Under the pieces are notes generated by a model, which did no database searches, was not told the origin of the DNA, and was given only the letters and a program-made list of their open reading frames with translations. The position numbers and the translations under genes are program-made. From contig NZ_LMUM01000034.1 of assembly GCF_009765985.1 (NCBI RefSeq), positions 698,910 to 762,909 on the forward strand: a stretch of 64,000 bases of DNA, read 5' to 3'. Below, one piece after another: positions 19,708 through 29,778 of this stretch. The stretch comes from Acidobacterium sp. S8 (GTDB lineage: Bacteria; Acidobacteriota; Terriglobia; Terriglobales; Acidobacteriaceae). Within the stretch, counting starts at the first letter, position 1, and every line of letters begins with the position of its first letter.

Positions 19708-20766
19708 GTGAAGGATACGGTGTCGATTTCCACTTCTGCTCCCCTGAAACGCGTGCTGAGCGGCATGCGTCCGACTGGCAAACTGCATCTGGGCAATTAC
19801 ATGGGCGCGCTGCACAACTGGGTGCGGCTGCAGCATGAATACGATTGCTTCTTCTTTATCGCCGACTGGCATGCCCTGACGACCGATTACGCCGATACGT
19901 CGCAGATCAAGGCCAATACGCGTGAGGTGATTCTCGACTTCCTGGGAGCAGGACTGGACCCGGCGAAGAGCGTGCTCTTTGTCCAAAGTGACGTGAAACA
20001 GCACGCCGAACTGCATCTGCTCTTCTCGATGATTACGCCGCTGGGCTGGTTGGAGCGCGTGCCTACCTACAAAGAACAGCAGGAGAACATTTCGGGGAAA
20101 GACCTGTCGACGTATGGGTTCCTTGGGTATCCCCTGCTGCAGGCTGCGGATATTCTGCTCTATGGGGGCCGCGATACCACCAGCAGTCGAATCGTCGAAC
20201 TCTTTGTCCCAGTTGGCCAGGATCAGGTGGCACACGTGGAGCTGACGCGTGAAGTGGCGCGGCGATTTAACCAGTTCTACAAGGTGCGCGAGAAGGAAAT
20301 ACTGCCGGAGCCACAGGTTCTGCTGACACCATCGCCCAAGCTGCCCGGTACCGATGGCCGCAAGATGTCGAAGAGCTACGGGAATACGATCATGCTGACC
20401 GATCCGGAGCCGGTGGTGCGGCAGAAGCTGAAGCCCATGGTCACCGATCCGGCGCGCGTGCGGCGGACCGATCCCGGCAATCCGGATGTCTGCCCGGTCG
20501 GCGATCTGCATAAGGTCTTCTCATCGCAGGAGACGCTGGCGAAGGTCTACGAGGGCTGCACGACGGCTTCGATTGGCTGCATCGAATGCAAGGGATGGGT
20601 CGCCGACTCCGTAGTGCGGGTGCTGGAGCCGATTCAGCAGCGGCGCAGCGGATATGAGCAGAATCCCAAGCTGGTTGACGAGATTTTAGAGGACGGTAAG
20701 AACCGGGCGGCGGCGCGTGCCGAGCAGACGATGGTGGAAGTACGGTCTGCGGTCGGGATCGGGTGA
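19708..20766 (+). CDS. trpS: Tryptophanyl-tRNA synthetase
   Basis: SGMRPTGKLHLGNYMGAL (HIGH-like), GRKMSKSYGNTI (KMSKS), VPVGQDQVAHVELTREVARRFN. Confidence 0.97.
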   Translation: MKDTVSISTSAPLKRVLSGMRPTGKLHLGNYMGALHNWVRLQHEYDCFFFIADWHALTTDYADTSQIKANTREVILDFLGAGLDPAKSVLFVQSDVKQHAELHLLFSMITPLGWLERVPTYKEQQENISGKDLSTYGFLGYPLLQAADILLYGGRDTTSSRIVELFVPVGQDQVAHVELTREVARRFNQFYKVREKEILPEPQVLLTPSPKLPGTDGRKMSKSYGNTIMLTDPEPVVRQKLKPMVTDPARVRRTDPGNPDVCPVGDLHKVFSSQETLAKVYEGCTTASIGCIECKGWVADSVVRVLEPIQQRRSGYEQNPKLVDEILEDGKNRAAARAEQTMVEVRSAVGIG

Positions 20767-21795
20767 GTGGTCATGATGGATGAATTGAAACCCGAGGATG
20801 CAAGTCCAGAATTACAGCCTGAATCAGACCCGGGGCTAAAGCCCTCGGACGCTGAGACTGTATTCCCCGGGCTGAAGCCCGGGGCTTCTACCGAAACACC
20901 AACTGCTGAGCCTTCTACCCAGACGCCAACTACACCGGCTTCTACACAGAACACCGATCCTCAAGGTAAATCGAAAGACCGGGAGACAAGCAAGAAGGAA
21001 AAGCCTAAAGAAGAGAGTGCGTCTCCTTTCTCGATTACTGTCGCCAAGGTGTATGACGGGCCGCTGGACCTGCTGCTGGACCTGATCCGGAAGCAGGACA
21101 TCGACATCTACGACATTCCTATCGCCAAGATTACGGCGCAGTTTCTAGCGTATGTCGAACAATTGAAAGCCTCTGACGTGGACACAGCGGGCGAGTTTAT
21201 CTACACCGCTTCGCTGCTGATTCATATCAAGAGCAAGATGCTGCTGCCGCGCTCGCCCATCGAAGTCGCGGAGGGCGAGATCGACGATCCACGTCGCGAG
21301 CTGGTAGAACGGCTGCTCGAGCACGAGCGCTTCAAGAACGCCGCGCAAATGCTGGCGCAGAAGCAGCTCATTGAGGAATCGACCTGGTCGAATCCGTCGC
21401 TCAAGGAATTTCGCAACGACGAGGGCACGGAACAGGAGATTGCGGCGGATACGGTCGATCTGGTCCGCGTCTTCCGCGAAATTCTGGATCGGTTGAAGCA
21501 GCGTCCGGTGCTCGATCTCGAAGAGGATTCGGTCACCGTGGGGCAGATGATCGATTACATGCGGCGGCGGCTGATTACCGAGGATAAACCGGTAGCCCTG
21601 CGGAAGCTGCTGGGGAATGCCCGGTCGGAGAAAACGCTGGTGGCGATGTTTCTGGCGGTGCTGGAATTGGTGCGTTTACAGGCCATTTTGCTGCGCCAGG
21701 ATCGCGTTTTCGACGATATTTTCGTCAAAAAACACGCTGATTTTGAAGCCGTGATTACGGAGCGCATGAACCAGATGCGGGACGACTGGACCTAG
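20767..21795 (+). CDS. scpA: Segregation and condensation protein A with lineage-specific N-terminal extension containing REP-derived sequence
   Basis: VAKVYDGPLDLLLDLIRKQDIDIYDIPIAKITAQFLAYVEQLKASDVDTAGEFIYTASLLIHIKSKMLLPR; ATG candidate at 20773. Confidence 0.93.
   Translation: MVMMDELKPEDASPELQPESDPGLKPSDAETVFPGLKPGASTETPTAEPSTQTPTTPASTQNTDPQGKSKDRETSKKEKPKEESASPFSITVAKVYDGPLDLLLDLIRKQDIDIYDIPIAKITAQFLAYVEQLKASDVDTAGEFIYTASLLIHIKSKMLLPRSPIEVAEGEIDDPRRELVERLLEHERFKNAAQMLAQKQLIEESTWSNPSLKEFRNDEGTEQEIAADTVDLVRVFREILDRLKQRPVLDLEEDSVTVGQMIDYMRRRLITEDKPVALRKLLGNARSEKTLVAMFLAVLELVRLQAILLRQDRVFDDIFVKKHADFEAVITERMNQMRDDWT
20829..20892. repeat. Two REP (family 1) palindromes inside the scpA coding sequence
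   Basis: CCCGGGGCTAAAGCCCTCGG...CCCCGGGCTGAAGCCCGGGGCTTCTACC, translated in frame as PGLKPSDAETVFPGLKPGAST. Confidence 0.85.
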
Positions 21796-21801
21796 AACTA
21801 G

Positions 21802-21832
21802 CCCACCTTAGCTTCGCGAAGGTGGGGCACCC
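21802..21832. repeat. REP-like palindrome (family 2)
   Basis: CCCACCTTAGCTTCGCGAAGGTGGGGCACCCG, same as 19602. Confidence 0.75.
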
Positions 21833-22016
21833 GTTTTTCGCGCTGCCTGATGCAAACTGCAGGTCCCTCCACTTCGCTTCGCTCCGGTCGGGATGACAAG
21901 GTGTGAGCCAGCCGTATTCACCGAAAATTAACAGAATTTTTGGGTTCGTTTTTACACATGGCCTCCATCGGCCCTGATAGGGTGCTTGCACGCATCTGAT
22001 TCGGAGCCAATTTTTT

Positions 22017-23642
22017 ATGAACGACGTTTCGTCTGTCGCACTTCCTCCTGCATCTGCACCAGGTAAAAGTATTCTCGATCAAAAAATGAAGAAGTCGCCC
22101 GGGCTGATTGGCTCGCTGGTGTTTGGCGCGGTCCTGCTGGGCGGTGTTGGGTACGCCGGATTTCATCTGGCGAACGACCTCTCCGGCACACGCCTTTTAA
22201 GTGTGTGGCCGTATGTGCTGCTGGGCGTGGCGCTGCTGATTGCGCTGGGCTTCGAGTTCGTCAACGGTTTTCATGACACGGCGAACGCCGTAGCTACGGT
22301 GATTTACACGCATTCGCTTGAGCCGAATATTGCGGTGGTTTGGTCGGGAATGTGGAACCTGATTGGCGTGCTGACGTCGTCGGGTGGCGTGGCGTTTTCG
22401 ATTCTGTCACTGCTGCCGGTGGAATTGATTTTGCAGGTCGGCAAGGGCGCGGGATTTGCCATGGTCTTCGCGCTGTTGATTTCGGCGATCATCTGGAACC
22501 TGAGCACATGGGCGCTGGGACTGCCGGCGTCGAGTTCGCACACGCTGATCGGTTCGATCATTGGCGTGGGCCTGGCGAACCAGCTGATCGGAGGCCATAA
22601 CGGCACGAGCGGCGTGGACTGGTCGCAGGTAACCAATGTTTTTCGCGTGCTGCTGATCTCGCCTGTGGTCGGTTTCGGCCTGGCGGCACTCCTGCTGTTG
22701 CTCTTGAAGGTTCTGGTCAAGAATCCGGCGCTGTACGAGTCGCCGAAAGGCAATGAACCGCCGCCGTTCTGGATTCGCGGATTGCTGATTCTGACCTGCA
22801 CCGGTGTGAGCTTCGGGCACGGCTCGAATGACGGGCAGAAGGGCATGGGGCTGATCATGCTGATCCTGATCGGTACGGTACCTACGGCTTATGCACTCAA
22901 CCACGCGATCGGTTTCGCGCAGGTGCCGGATTTTGCCGCTGTTTCTGAGCAGGCGGCCCATGTGCTGAGCGGATACGTATCGCAGGACGCGGTGATGGAC
23001 GATGCGCGCAGCGATCTGACGGATTACATCCGCACCAAGCAGTACACGCCGAACACTGCGCTGGCGGCGCGGCAGCTGGCTATCGATATCAGCCATGAAG
23101 TACAGCAATACAAATCGCTGGCAGGAGTGCCGGCTAACCAGCAGCAGAACGTCCGCAACGATATGTATGTGGAAAGCGAAACTCTGCGGCTGATGGCCAA
23201 GGCCAAGACGCCGGCCTATACCCCGGCCGAAACAGCCGTGCTGGTGAATTACAAGAAGCACCTTGATGATTCGACAAAGTTCATTCCCACGTGGGTGAAG
23301 GTTGCCGTGGCTCTCGCCCTCGGGATGGGAACCATGGTCGGCTGGAAACGCATTGTCGTCACGGTGGGCGAGAAGATCGGCAAAGAGCACCTTACCTATG
23401 CTCAGGGAGCTTCAGCGGAGATTGTGGCTGCTGTGACGATCATCGCTGCCGACCAGTTCAAGATGCCGGTATCGACGACGCATGTGCTGTCGTCAGGCAT
23501 TGCCGGAACGATGCTGGCCAATGGATCGGGACTGCAGCTGGCGACGATCCGCAATATCGCGCTGGCATGGGTCTTTACACTGCCCGCTGCGGCGCTGCTT
23601 GCCGGATGTCTCTTCTGGCTGCTGCGGCAGTTTATCCACTGA
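22017..23642 (+). CDS. PiT-family inorganic phosphate transporter
   Basis: FEFVNGFHDTANAVATVIYTHSL; LPASSSHTLIGSIIGVGLANQL; MPVSTTHVLSSGIAGTM. Confidence 0.95.
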   Translation: MNDVSSVALPPASAPGKSILDQKMKKSPGLIGSLVFGAVLLGGVGYAGFHLANDLSGTRLLSVWPYVLLGVALLIALGFEFVNGFHDTANAVATVIYTHSLEPNIAVVWSGMWNLIGVLTSSGGVAFSILSLLPVELILQVGKGAGFAMVFALLISAIIWNLSTWALGLPASSSHTLIGSIIGVGLANQLIGGHNGTSGVDWSQVTNVFRVLLISPVVGFGLAALLLLLLKVLVKNPALYESPKGNEPPPFWIRGLLILTCTGVSFGHGSNDGQKGMGLIMLILIGTVPTAYALNHAIGFAQVPDFAAVSEQAAHVLSGYVSQDAVMDDARSDLTDYIRTKQYTPNTALAARQLAIDISHEVQQYKSLAGVPANQQQNVRNDMYVESETLRLMAKAKTPAYTPAETAVLVNYKKHLDDSTKFIPTWVKVAVALALGMGTMVGWKRIVVTVGEKIGKEHLTYAQGASAEIVAAVTIIAADQFKMPVSTTHVLSSGIAGTMLANGSGLQLATIRNIALAWVFTLPAAALLAGCLFWLLRQFIH

Positions 23643-23740
23643 TTTCCACCCTGCACCTGACGTAATCTGCGGCGCTTCGGTAGTATCAAAGAGAACCGGA
23701 GCGCCGTTTTACGTTCGGGCGTATCCTGTCCCCTGAAAGC

Positions 23741-24808
23741 ATGAGCCTAAAAGCGAAAATTGAGGCGGTGATCTACGCCGCGGAAGAACCTGTCACGCTG
23801 GCGCAGCTTGCCGCGCTGTTTGGCGATGAAGCGCTGGAAGAGAAACGCGCACGCGAGGCTGCAGCGCAGTCGGTTGAGCCTGCGAACGAGCCTGAGGGCG
23901 TCGTCAGCGCAGGCAATGTGTCGCCGGATGATGGCGTGCTGCCGGTGGAACTGGCGGATGGGCTGATTCCGGATGAGTCGGCTCCGCTGACGGTGGAAGA
24001 AGCTGCGGTGATGGGTGGCCATGCTTCGGAAGACGAGGTTCCCGCGACTGAAACTGTTTCTTCACCGGAAGACGAAAAGAAGGCGGCGCGGCAGCGGGAC
24101 CGCGAGGTGCGCGAGGAATTGCGGCGCACTGTGGGCGAGCTGATTGCCGATTATGCGGACAGCGACCGTGGCATGGAAGTCCGCGAGATTGCGGGCGGGT
24201 ATCGGGTTGGTACGAAGCCCGAGTATCACGATGCGGTGCGCGGATTTGTGAAGAGTCTGAAGCCGCCGATGAAGCTGTCTTTGCAGGCGCTGGAGACGCT
24301 GGCGGTGATTGCCTACAAGCAGCCGGTGACGGCGCCTGAGGTGGGCGAGATTCGCGGCGTGGATTCGGCGGGTGTGATTGGATCGTTGATCAGCCGTAAG
24401 CTGATTACGACTGCGGGACGCAAGCAGGTAATCGGCAGGCCGATTCTCTATAAGACGACCAAGGAATTTCTGCTGCGCTTTGGATTGAAAGACCTGAACG
24501 AGCTGCCGTCGATTGAGGAATTTGAGAAGATGGCGGCGGGTGAGCTGGCGGAGTCGGAAGATCTGCCGTTCCAGCAACACCAGGCGTCGCATGCAGAGGC
24601 CGAGCTGGACGAGGTAGACGAAGAAGCCGACGCTGAAGAAGCAGCCCGTGCGCAGGCGGCTGTCGAAGTCACCGATGAAACGGCGGAGGAAGCGGCGGAT
24701 CTTCCGGGAGTGGCAGTCGAGATAACCGAGATTGAAATTGAAGTGGAAGAGACAGATGTAAACGTCGAAGCTATTTCAGAGGAAGCGGCGGAAGCTACCC
24801 ATGAGTGA
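23741..24808 (+). CDS. scpB: Segregation and condensation protein B with large acidic insertion
   Basis: MSLKAKIEAVIYAAEEPVTLAQLAALFG...REIAGGYRVGTKPEYHDAV...LSLQALETLAVIAYKQPVTAPEVGEIRGVDSAGVIGSLISRKLITTAGRKQVIGRPILYKTTKEFLLRFGLKDLNELP. Confidence 0.93.
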   Translation: MSLKAKIEAVIYAAEEPVTLAQLAALFGDEALEEKRAREAAAQSVEPANEPEGVVSAGNVSPDDGVLPVELADGLIPDESAPLTVEEAAVMGGHASEDEVPATETVSSPEDEKKAARQRDREVREELRRTVGELIADYADSDRGMEVREIAGGYRVGTKPEYHDAVRGFVKSLKPPMKLSLQALETLAVIAYKQPVTAPEVGEIRGVDSAGVIGSLISRKLITTAGRKQVIGRPILYKTTKEFLLRFGLKDLNELPSIEEFEKMAAGELAESEDLPFQQHQASHAEAELDEVDEEADAEEAARAQAAVEVTDETAEEAADLPGVAVEITEIEIEVEETDVNVEAISEEAAEATHE

Positions 24809-25682
24809 ACCGGTTCGGCTGCAGAAGATTATTGCCCAGGCAGGGATTGTTTCGCGTCGCAAAGCCGAGGAGCTGATTCTCGACGGACGCGTACAGGTGA
24901 ATGGGCAGATCATCACCGAATTGGGCACGAAGGCCGATCCGGAGCGTGACCATATCCGCGTAGACGGCAAGCTGTTGCATGGCGCACAGCAGCAGCGCTA
25001 CCTGATGCTGAACAAGCCGAAGGGCTACGTCACGACGGCGAGCGATCCTGAAGGCCGCCCTACCGTCATGAAGTTTGTTGAGCGTGCCGGGGTGCGCGTC
25101 TTTCCTGTGGGCCGACTCGATTACCAGAGCGAAGGCCTGCTGCTGATGACCAACGACGGCGAGCTGGCCAATGCTCTGACACGCGCTGCAGCGAAGGTGG
25201 AGAAAGTTTACCTGGTGAAGGTCAGCGGTAAGCCACCTGAATCGGGGCTGGATCAGCTGCGCTCGGGCATCATGATTGAGCGCGGCAAGCCGGGAGAGCG
25301 CGCAGGCCGCGTGATGACGGCTCCGACCAGGATCAAGCTGATCCGCGACGCTGAGAATCCCTGGTATGAGATGACGTTGATCGAGGGCCGCAACCGCGAG
25401 ATCCGCAAAATGTTCGAAGAGATCGGGCACCATGTGGAGAAGATTCGGCGGGTTGGATATGGGCCGCTGGTGCTCGATGTGCCTCCGGGTGAGGTACGGG
25501 AGCTTTCGGCGGATGAAGTAGAAGCGTTGCGCAGAGCGGTTCGGCCTAAGAGGGCGGCTGCTGTTAAGAGCGTTGCCGCGCCGGTGTCGAGGCCGAAGAA
25601 GCATGCTGATAATTTTCGCGGGCGTCCTGCGGCGAAGAAGAGTGTGCGGAGCTCGAAGCCGGCTCCGCGTAAGACAAAGTAA
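24801..25682 (+). CDS. rluB: Ribosomal large-subunit pseudouridine synthase (RluB-like)
   Basis: S4 domain VRLQKIIAQAGIVSRRKAEELILDGRVQVNG; catalytic FPVGRLDYQSEGLLLMTNDGELANAL; EGRNREIRKMFE. Confidence 0.9.
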   Translation: MSEPVRLQKIIAQAGIVSRRKAEELILDGRVQVNGQIITELGTKADPERDHIRVDGKLLHGAQQQRYLMLNKPKGYVTTASDPEGRPTVMKFVERAGVRVFPVGRLDYQSEGLLLMTNDGELANALTRAAAKVEKVYLVKVSGKPPESGLDQLRSGIMIERGKPGERAGRVMTAPTRIKLIRDAENPWYEMTLIEGRNREIRKMFEEIGHHVEKIRRVGYGPLVLDVPPGEVRELSADEVEALRRAVRPKRAAAVKSVAAPVSRPKKHADNFRGRPAAKKSVRSSKPAPRKTK

Positions 25683-25704
25683 CTGTTCCACGCTGAATCC
25701 AGCA

Positions 25705-25780
25705 TCCCACCCTTTGCTGCGCAAAGGATGGGGCACCCAGCAGAATCCCACCCTTCGCATTCGCTCAGGATGGGGCACCC
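25705..25780. repeat. Two tandem REP-like palindromes (family 2)
   Basis: TCCCACCCTTTGCTGCGCAAAGGATGGGGCACCC and TCCCACCCTTCGCATTCGCTCAGGATGGGGCACCC. Confidence 0.8.
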
Positions 25781-25801
25781 GGGCGGTTAAGATCGACAGT
25801 C

Positions 25802-26149
25802 ATGCAATCATCTCCTTTCTCAGCAATCGGCGGGTCGTTCGAGATACATGAGTGGCGCGGCAGTGGTCCGGCCACACTGCACGTTCACCATTGCGACGAC
25901 GAAGCGTGGCATGTCCTGGAAGGCGAACTGGTTTTTCGCTATTCCGATCGGACGGAGACTGCGGGTCCCGGAACGACAGTATTCGTTCCGGCAGGCGTCG
26001 CCCATACTTACACTGCCGAAGTGGATGCTCGATATCTCATTGTTCTGACGCCGCGTCTGAGCGCACTGATCGCTGCGCTTCACGCCGATCGCGACCCGAT
26101 CCATCAGAAAGAGATTTATCTACAGTTCGAATCCGAACTATTGGAGTAG
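25802..26149 (+). CDS. Cupin-domain protein
   Basis: LHVHHCDDEAWHVLEGELVFRYSDRTETAGPGTTVFVPAGVAHTY. Confidence 0.88.
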   Translation: MQSSPFSAIGGSFEIHEWRGSGPATLHVHHCDDEAWHVLEGELVFRYSDRTETAGPGTTVFVPAGVAHTYTAEVDARYLIVLTPRLSALIAALHADRDPIHQKEIYLQFESELLE

Positions 26150-26170
26150 AAGTCAGATTCGAAAAATCCC

Positions 26171-27001
26171 TTAGCGGCGGCCCAGATTGATGTCCAGCTG
26201 CACGCCTTTGCCGTTGTAGGTATTCACGGCTGAAAGGGAAAAGAGGCTGGCTTCTCTTGAGCGGTGGCGGAAGACATAATCGCCGATGAGATAGCCGAAG
26301 GTGCTGCCGACGATCACGTCTGAGGGGAAGTGTTCGCGCGAAAGAACACGCGACACCGAGACAGCTGTCGCCAGCGAGTAGACTGTGATCTTCGTAGGTG
26401 TGGTGTCGTACTGACCGGCAATGACGCGGGCGAACGACCATGCGATCATGCAGTGATTCGATGGCATCGATTGGCCATCTGGCCAGGTGCTGGGTCCATG
26501 CGGCCAGAAGCGGCCTGTGCCGTCACCCTGATTAGGACGCTCGCGATCGATGGCGTACTTCAAGCCTTCATTCAGGATCAGCGCGTCAAGCGTTGCCTCG
26601 CCTGCGAGCACGGACGATTCCTGCAGATAATCGTTATGCGTTGCGGCTGCAACAAAATAGCCGACAACGGGCGCGGCGGATGGTCCGTAGAGGCCGACAT
26701 AATCGGAAAACTTTTTGAATTTATCTTCGCGGCTGGGATGCGAGCCCAGCTTGCGCATCATGTTCGCGTCGTAGTCGATGGCGAAACCGGTAGCGACGCC
26801 AAAGGGAGCGATCCAGAGCATGTCCTTTGCGGTGATGCGCAAGGGACTGGTGACGATGCCGGCCTCATCCTGCGCGACATGCGTGATGCAGGGCTTGATG
26901 GAGTGGAGGGTGCAATCGTCATTCGACGCGGATTGCGCAAGCAATCTGCCTGCACAGAAAACAGATAGGACAATTGCCGCGAACCTCGGAAACATACGCA
27001 A
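26171..27001 (-). CDS. PAP2-superfamily phosphatase
   Basis: KYAIDRERP...SMPSNHCMIAWSFARV...SRVLSREHFPSDVIVGSTFGYLIGDYV (tripartite PAP2 motif); signal peptide. Confidence 0.92.
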   Translation of the reverse strand: MRMFPRFAAIVLSVFCAGRLLAQSASNDDCTLHSIKPCITHVAQDEAGIVTSPLRITAKDMLWIAPFGVATGFAIDYDANMMRKLGSHPSREDKFKKFSDYVGLYGPSAAPVVGYFVAAATHNDYLQESSVLAGEATLDALILNEGLKYAIDRERPNQGDGTGRFWPHGPSTWPDGQSMPSNHCMIAWSFARVIAGQYDTTPTKITVYSLATAVSVSRVLSREHFPSDVIVGSTFGYLIGDYVFRHRSREASLFSLSAVNTYNGKGVQLDINLGRR

Positions 27002-27069
27002 ACGTTGAGCGTATCACGCCGAAGCTTAAGCCTCTCTTAAGAGCGAGGGTTAGGCTTTCGGCAATTGCT

Positions 27070-29613
27070 CTACTCCGTTCGCAATGCATGCATCGGCTCG
27101 GTATTCGCAGCCCTGCGCGCGGGCACAACGGCAGCAATGAACGCAGCCGTAAGCAGAACCAGCGTCGTGATGACAATGATCAGCGGATCGTACGGCTTAA
27201 TACCATACAGCTGATTCGCCATGGCGCGGCCACCGAGAATCGTTGCGGGTATTCCGATAGCAAGTCCGATGACAACCTGCAGGAACGCGCCCGCCAGGAC
27301 CAGCTTCAGCACTGCGGTACGATCCGCGCCGAGCGCCATGCGAATACCGATCTCGCTCGTGCGCCGCTCGACCGAATACGCCGTCACGCCGTAGAGGCCG
27401 ATCGATGCCAGCACCAGCGCCAGCAATCCGAAGAGCGATGTAAGCTGCGCGATCATTCCCTGCTGGTTGAAATTGTTCTGCACCTGCTCGGCGAAAGTTT
27501 CGAAATCAATCACTGTCAGATTCGGATTCACCTGCGAGATCGCGTGTCTCACCTGCGACTCCAGGCCGGGCACAAAACCGGCTGTGTGCAGCTCAATCGC
27601 ATTCAGCTTGGTGTGGGAGACATTCTCGAAGACTCCCATATCCGGGTCCTGATATTTCACCCACTGCTGCGAAGACAGAAAGAACATGGGCCGGATCTTG
27701 CTCGTCGGCTGCCAGTACTGCGTGTCTTCCGTTACACCAACGATCTCGTAGGTTCCAGAGGTCTTCTGATCGATACCGAAATGCTTGCCGATGGCATTGC
27801 CGTCTTTGAAGAATTTTTTGGCGAATGTTTTATTCACCACCGCAACCGGACGCGTCGCGGAAGTATCCTGATCGGTAAATTCGCGGCCCTGAATCAGCTT
27901 CGTTCCGATCGTGTCGAAATAGCCGGCGCTTGCGCGTACCCATGAAGCGTTGTTCTCATCGCTGCCGGGCTGCGGCGGCGGCTGTCCTTCAAAGTAGACG
28001 CCGGTACCCCAGTTGTCGCCTTCCATCGGGCTGTACAGCGAATAGGCCACGCTCTTCATTCCCGGAATCTCCGCCAGCCCGTCGTGCAGCTGGCGATAAA
28101 ACGCATCCATCTGTTCCGGCTTGTAACCGGCCATTTGCGGATCGATATGCAGGATGTAGCGGTTGCTGGTATCGAAGCCGAATTGCTGATGCTGCATATT
28201 GCGCAGGCTCTGCGTCAGCAGTCCGGCGGCACACAGCAGAACGAGTGAAACCGCTGCCTGCACCACGACCAGAGTTTTCTGGGTAATCGAGCTTCCCTTG
28301 CCTGTTGAACGATTCGCTCCGCGCAGAGCCTCAATCGGATTGGCATGCGCCGTCATCCACGCCGGAGCGACGCCAAAGACAATTCCGGTCACGAGCGAAA
28401 CAGCGAAAGCAAAGGCCAGCACCGGCAACGAAGGTGAAGCATGGATGGGCACATACGTCTTCTGGAAGGCGAGATGCAGGATCAGTTTGGTGCCGCCGTA
28501 AGCAAACGCGAGACTGACGGCGCCGCCAAGCACGGCCAGTACAACGCTTTCCGTCAACGCCTGCCGCACTAACCGTGTGCGGGGTGCGCCGAGCGCTGAA
28601 CGCACGGAGGTCTGCAGCTTGCGAGTGGCCGCGCGCACCAGCATCAGGTTTGCAAGATTCGCGCAGGCAATCAGCAGCACGAAGGACGAGATCCACATCA
28701 GCAGATGCAGGCCATCCTGATACTCATCGCGCATGCGCTGCACGCCGCCGCCACCGGGCACGATGTGCAGTGTCTGTTTCGGAACGAGCGGCTTGGCGCG
28801 CTCGTCCACCTTGCTCTGCGGGCTCAGCAGAAACTGTCGCAACTGCACCTGCATGCGTGATTCGATCTGCTTGATGTTGATGCCCGGATTGGCGCGAGCA
28901 ATCAGGTTGAGCCATTGCATATCGGGCCGGTCGCGCACCGTCATGACGCCATCGATCTGCGGTTCGCTCGATATCGGGAACCAGAAGGACGCGGGATCGC
29001 TTGTCAATCGTTCGCCGTAGTAACCCGGAGGGGTCACGCCGATCATGGTGTAGGGCTGGCCGTTGATGATGAAGCTCGAGCCGATTACCGAAGGATCCTG
29101 CCCGAACTTCTGCTGCCAGGTGCGGAAGCTCATGACCACGACAGGAGCCGCGCCTATCTTATCGTCAGAGGGCTGGAGCAGACGCCCGGCATAGGCGTTG
29201 ATACCAAATGTTTCAAAAGCATTGCCGGAGACGAATTGGCTGACGAAGCTCTCAGCGGGATGATCGCTGGTCTGCCGCCGCACACTTACCTGATCCGCGC
29301 CGGCCTGGAAGGCCGCCATCTGCGGGAACTCGGGATTGTTATCGCGGAAGACCTTGTACTGCTCATAGGAAAAGAGCGACCATTCGTCCTGCATGCCACC
29401 GTTGATGCAGCAGTTCTCGTTATTGCCAATGCGCCACAGGTCTTCGGGCTTCGTCACAGGCAGCGACTTCAACAGCACGGCATGCACCAACGTAAAGATC
29501 GCCGTCGTCGCACCAATACCGAGCGCCAGCGTCAGAACCGCTGTCGCTGTGAATCCCGGAGCCTTGCGGAACTGCCGCATGGCATAACGAATATCTTCAA
29601 GAATTGCCTGCAT
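27070..29613 (-). CDS. ADOP-type ABC transporter permease (MacB/FtsX-like)
   Basis: DIRYAMRQFRKAPGFTATAVLTLALGIGATTAIFTLVHAVLL; two FtsX-type permease domains; C-terminal RRTSEIGIRMALGADR...VPARRAANTEPMHALRTE. Confidence 0.93.
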   Translation of the reverse strand: MQAILEDIRYAMRQFRKAPGFTATAVLTLALGIGATTAIFTLVHAVLLKSLPVTKPEDLWRIGNNENCCINGGMQDEWSLFSYEQYKVFRDNNPEFPQMAAFQAGADQVSVRRQTSDHPAESFVSQFVSGNAFETFGINAYAGRLLQPSDDKIGAAPVVVMSFRTWQQKFGQDPSVIGSSFIINGQPYTMIGVTPPGYYGERLTSDPASFWFPISSEPQIDGVMTVRDRPDMQWLNLIARANPGINIKQIESRMQVQLRQFLLSPQSKVDERAKPLVPKQTLHIVPGGGGVQRMRDEYQDGLHLLMWISSFVLLIACANLANLMLVRAATRKLQTSVRSALGAPRTRLVRQALTESVVLAVLGGAVSLAFAYGGTKLILHLAFQKTYVPIHASPSLPVLAFAFAVSLVTGIVFGVAPAWMTAHANPIEALRGANRSTGKGSSITQKTLVVVQAAVSLVLLCAAGLLTQSLRNMQHQQFGFDTSNRYILHIDPQMAGYKPEQMDAFYRQLHDGLAEIPGMKSVAYSLYSPMEGDNWGTGVYFEGQPPPQPGSDENNASWVRASAGYFDTIGTKLIQGREFTDQDTSATRPVAVVNKTFAKKFFKDGNAIGKHFGIDQKTSGTYEIVGVTEDTQYWQPTSKIRPMFFLSSQQWVKYQDPDMGVFENVSHTKLNAIELHTAGFVPGLESQVRHAISQVNPNLTVIDFETFAEQVQNNFNQQGMIAQLTSLFGLLALVLASIGLYGVTAYSVERRTSEIGIRMALGADRTAVLKLVLAGAFLQVVIGLAIGIPATILGGRAMANQLYGIKPYDPLIIVITTLVLLTAAFIAAVVPARRAANTEPMHALRTE

Positions 29614-29778
29614 GCCATCTCCTACGATGGAAATAAGTTCATGGTTCCGAAAAAATCCCTTTCAGAAGCTGTCATCCTCGGCGAAGTGCCGAAGGCGCGC
29701 AATCGAAGAGTATGCGAAGGAACCTGTTTTTTTCGTGAATCAGATCACTTGCTGTAGTTATGAGCCGCCGTTCTTTTT

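Noticed and set aside
22407-23390. 327-aa minus-strand ORF opposite pit
   Set aside because: Arg/His/Gln-rich translation typical of a reverse-frame artefact; the plus strand encodes a clear PiT transporter.
25705-25780. Possible rho-independent terminator pair after rluB
   Set aside because: Hairpins lack T-tracts and match the dispersed REP family 2, so they are called repeats.
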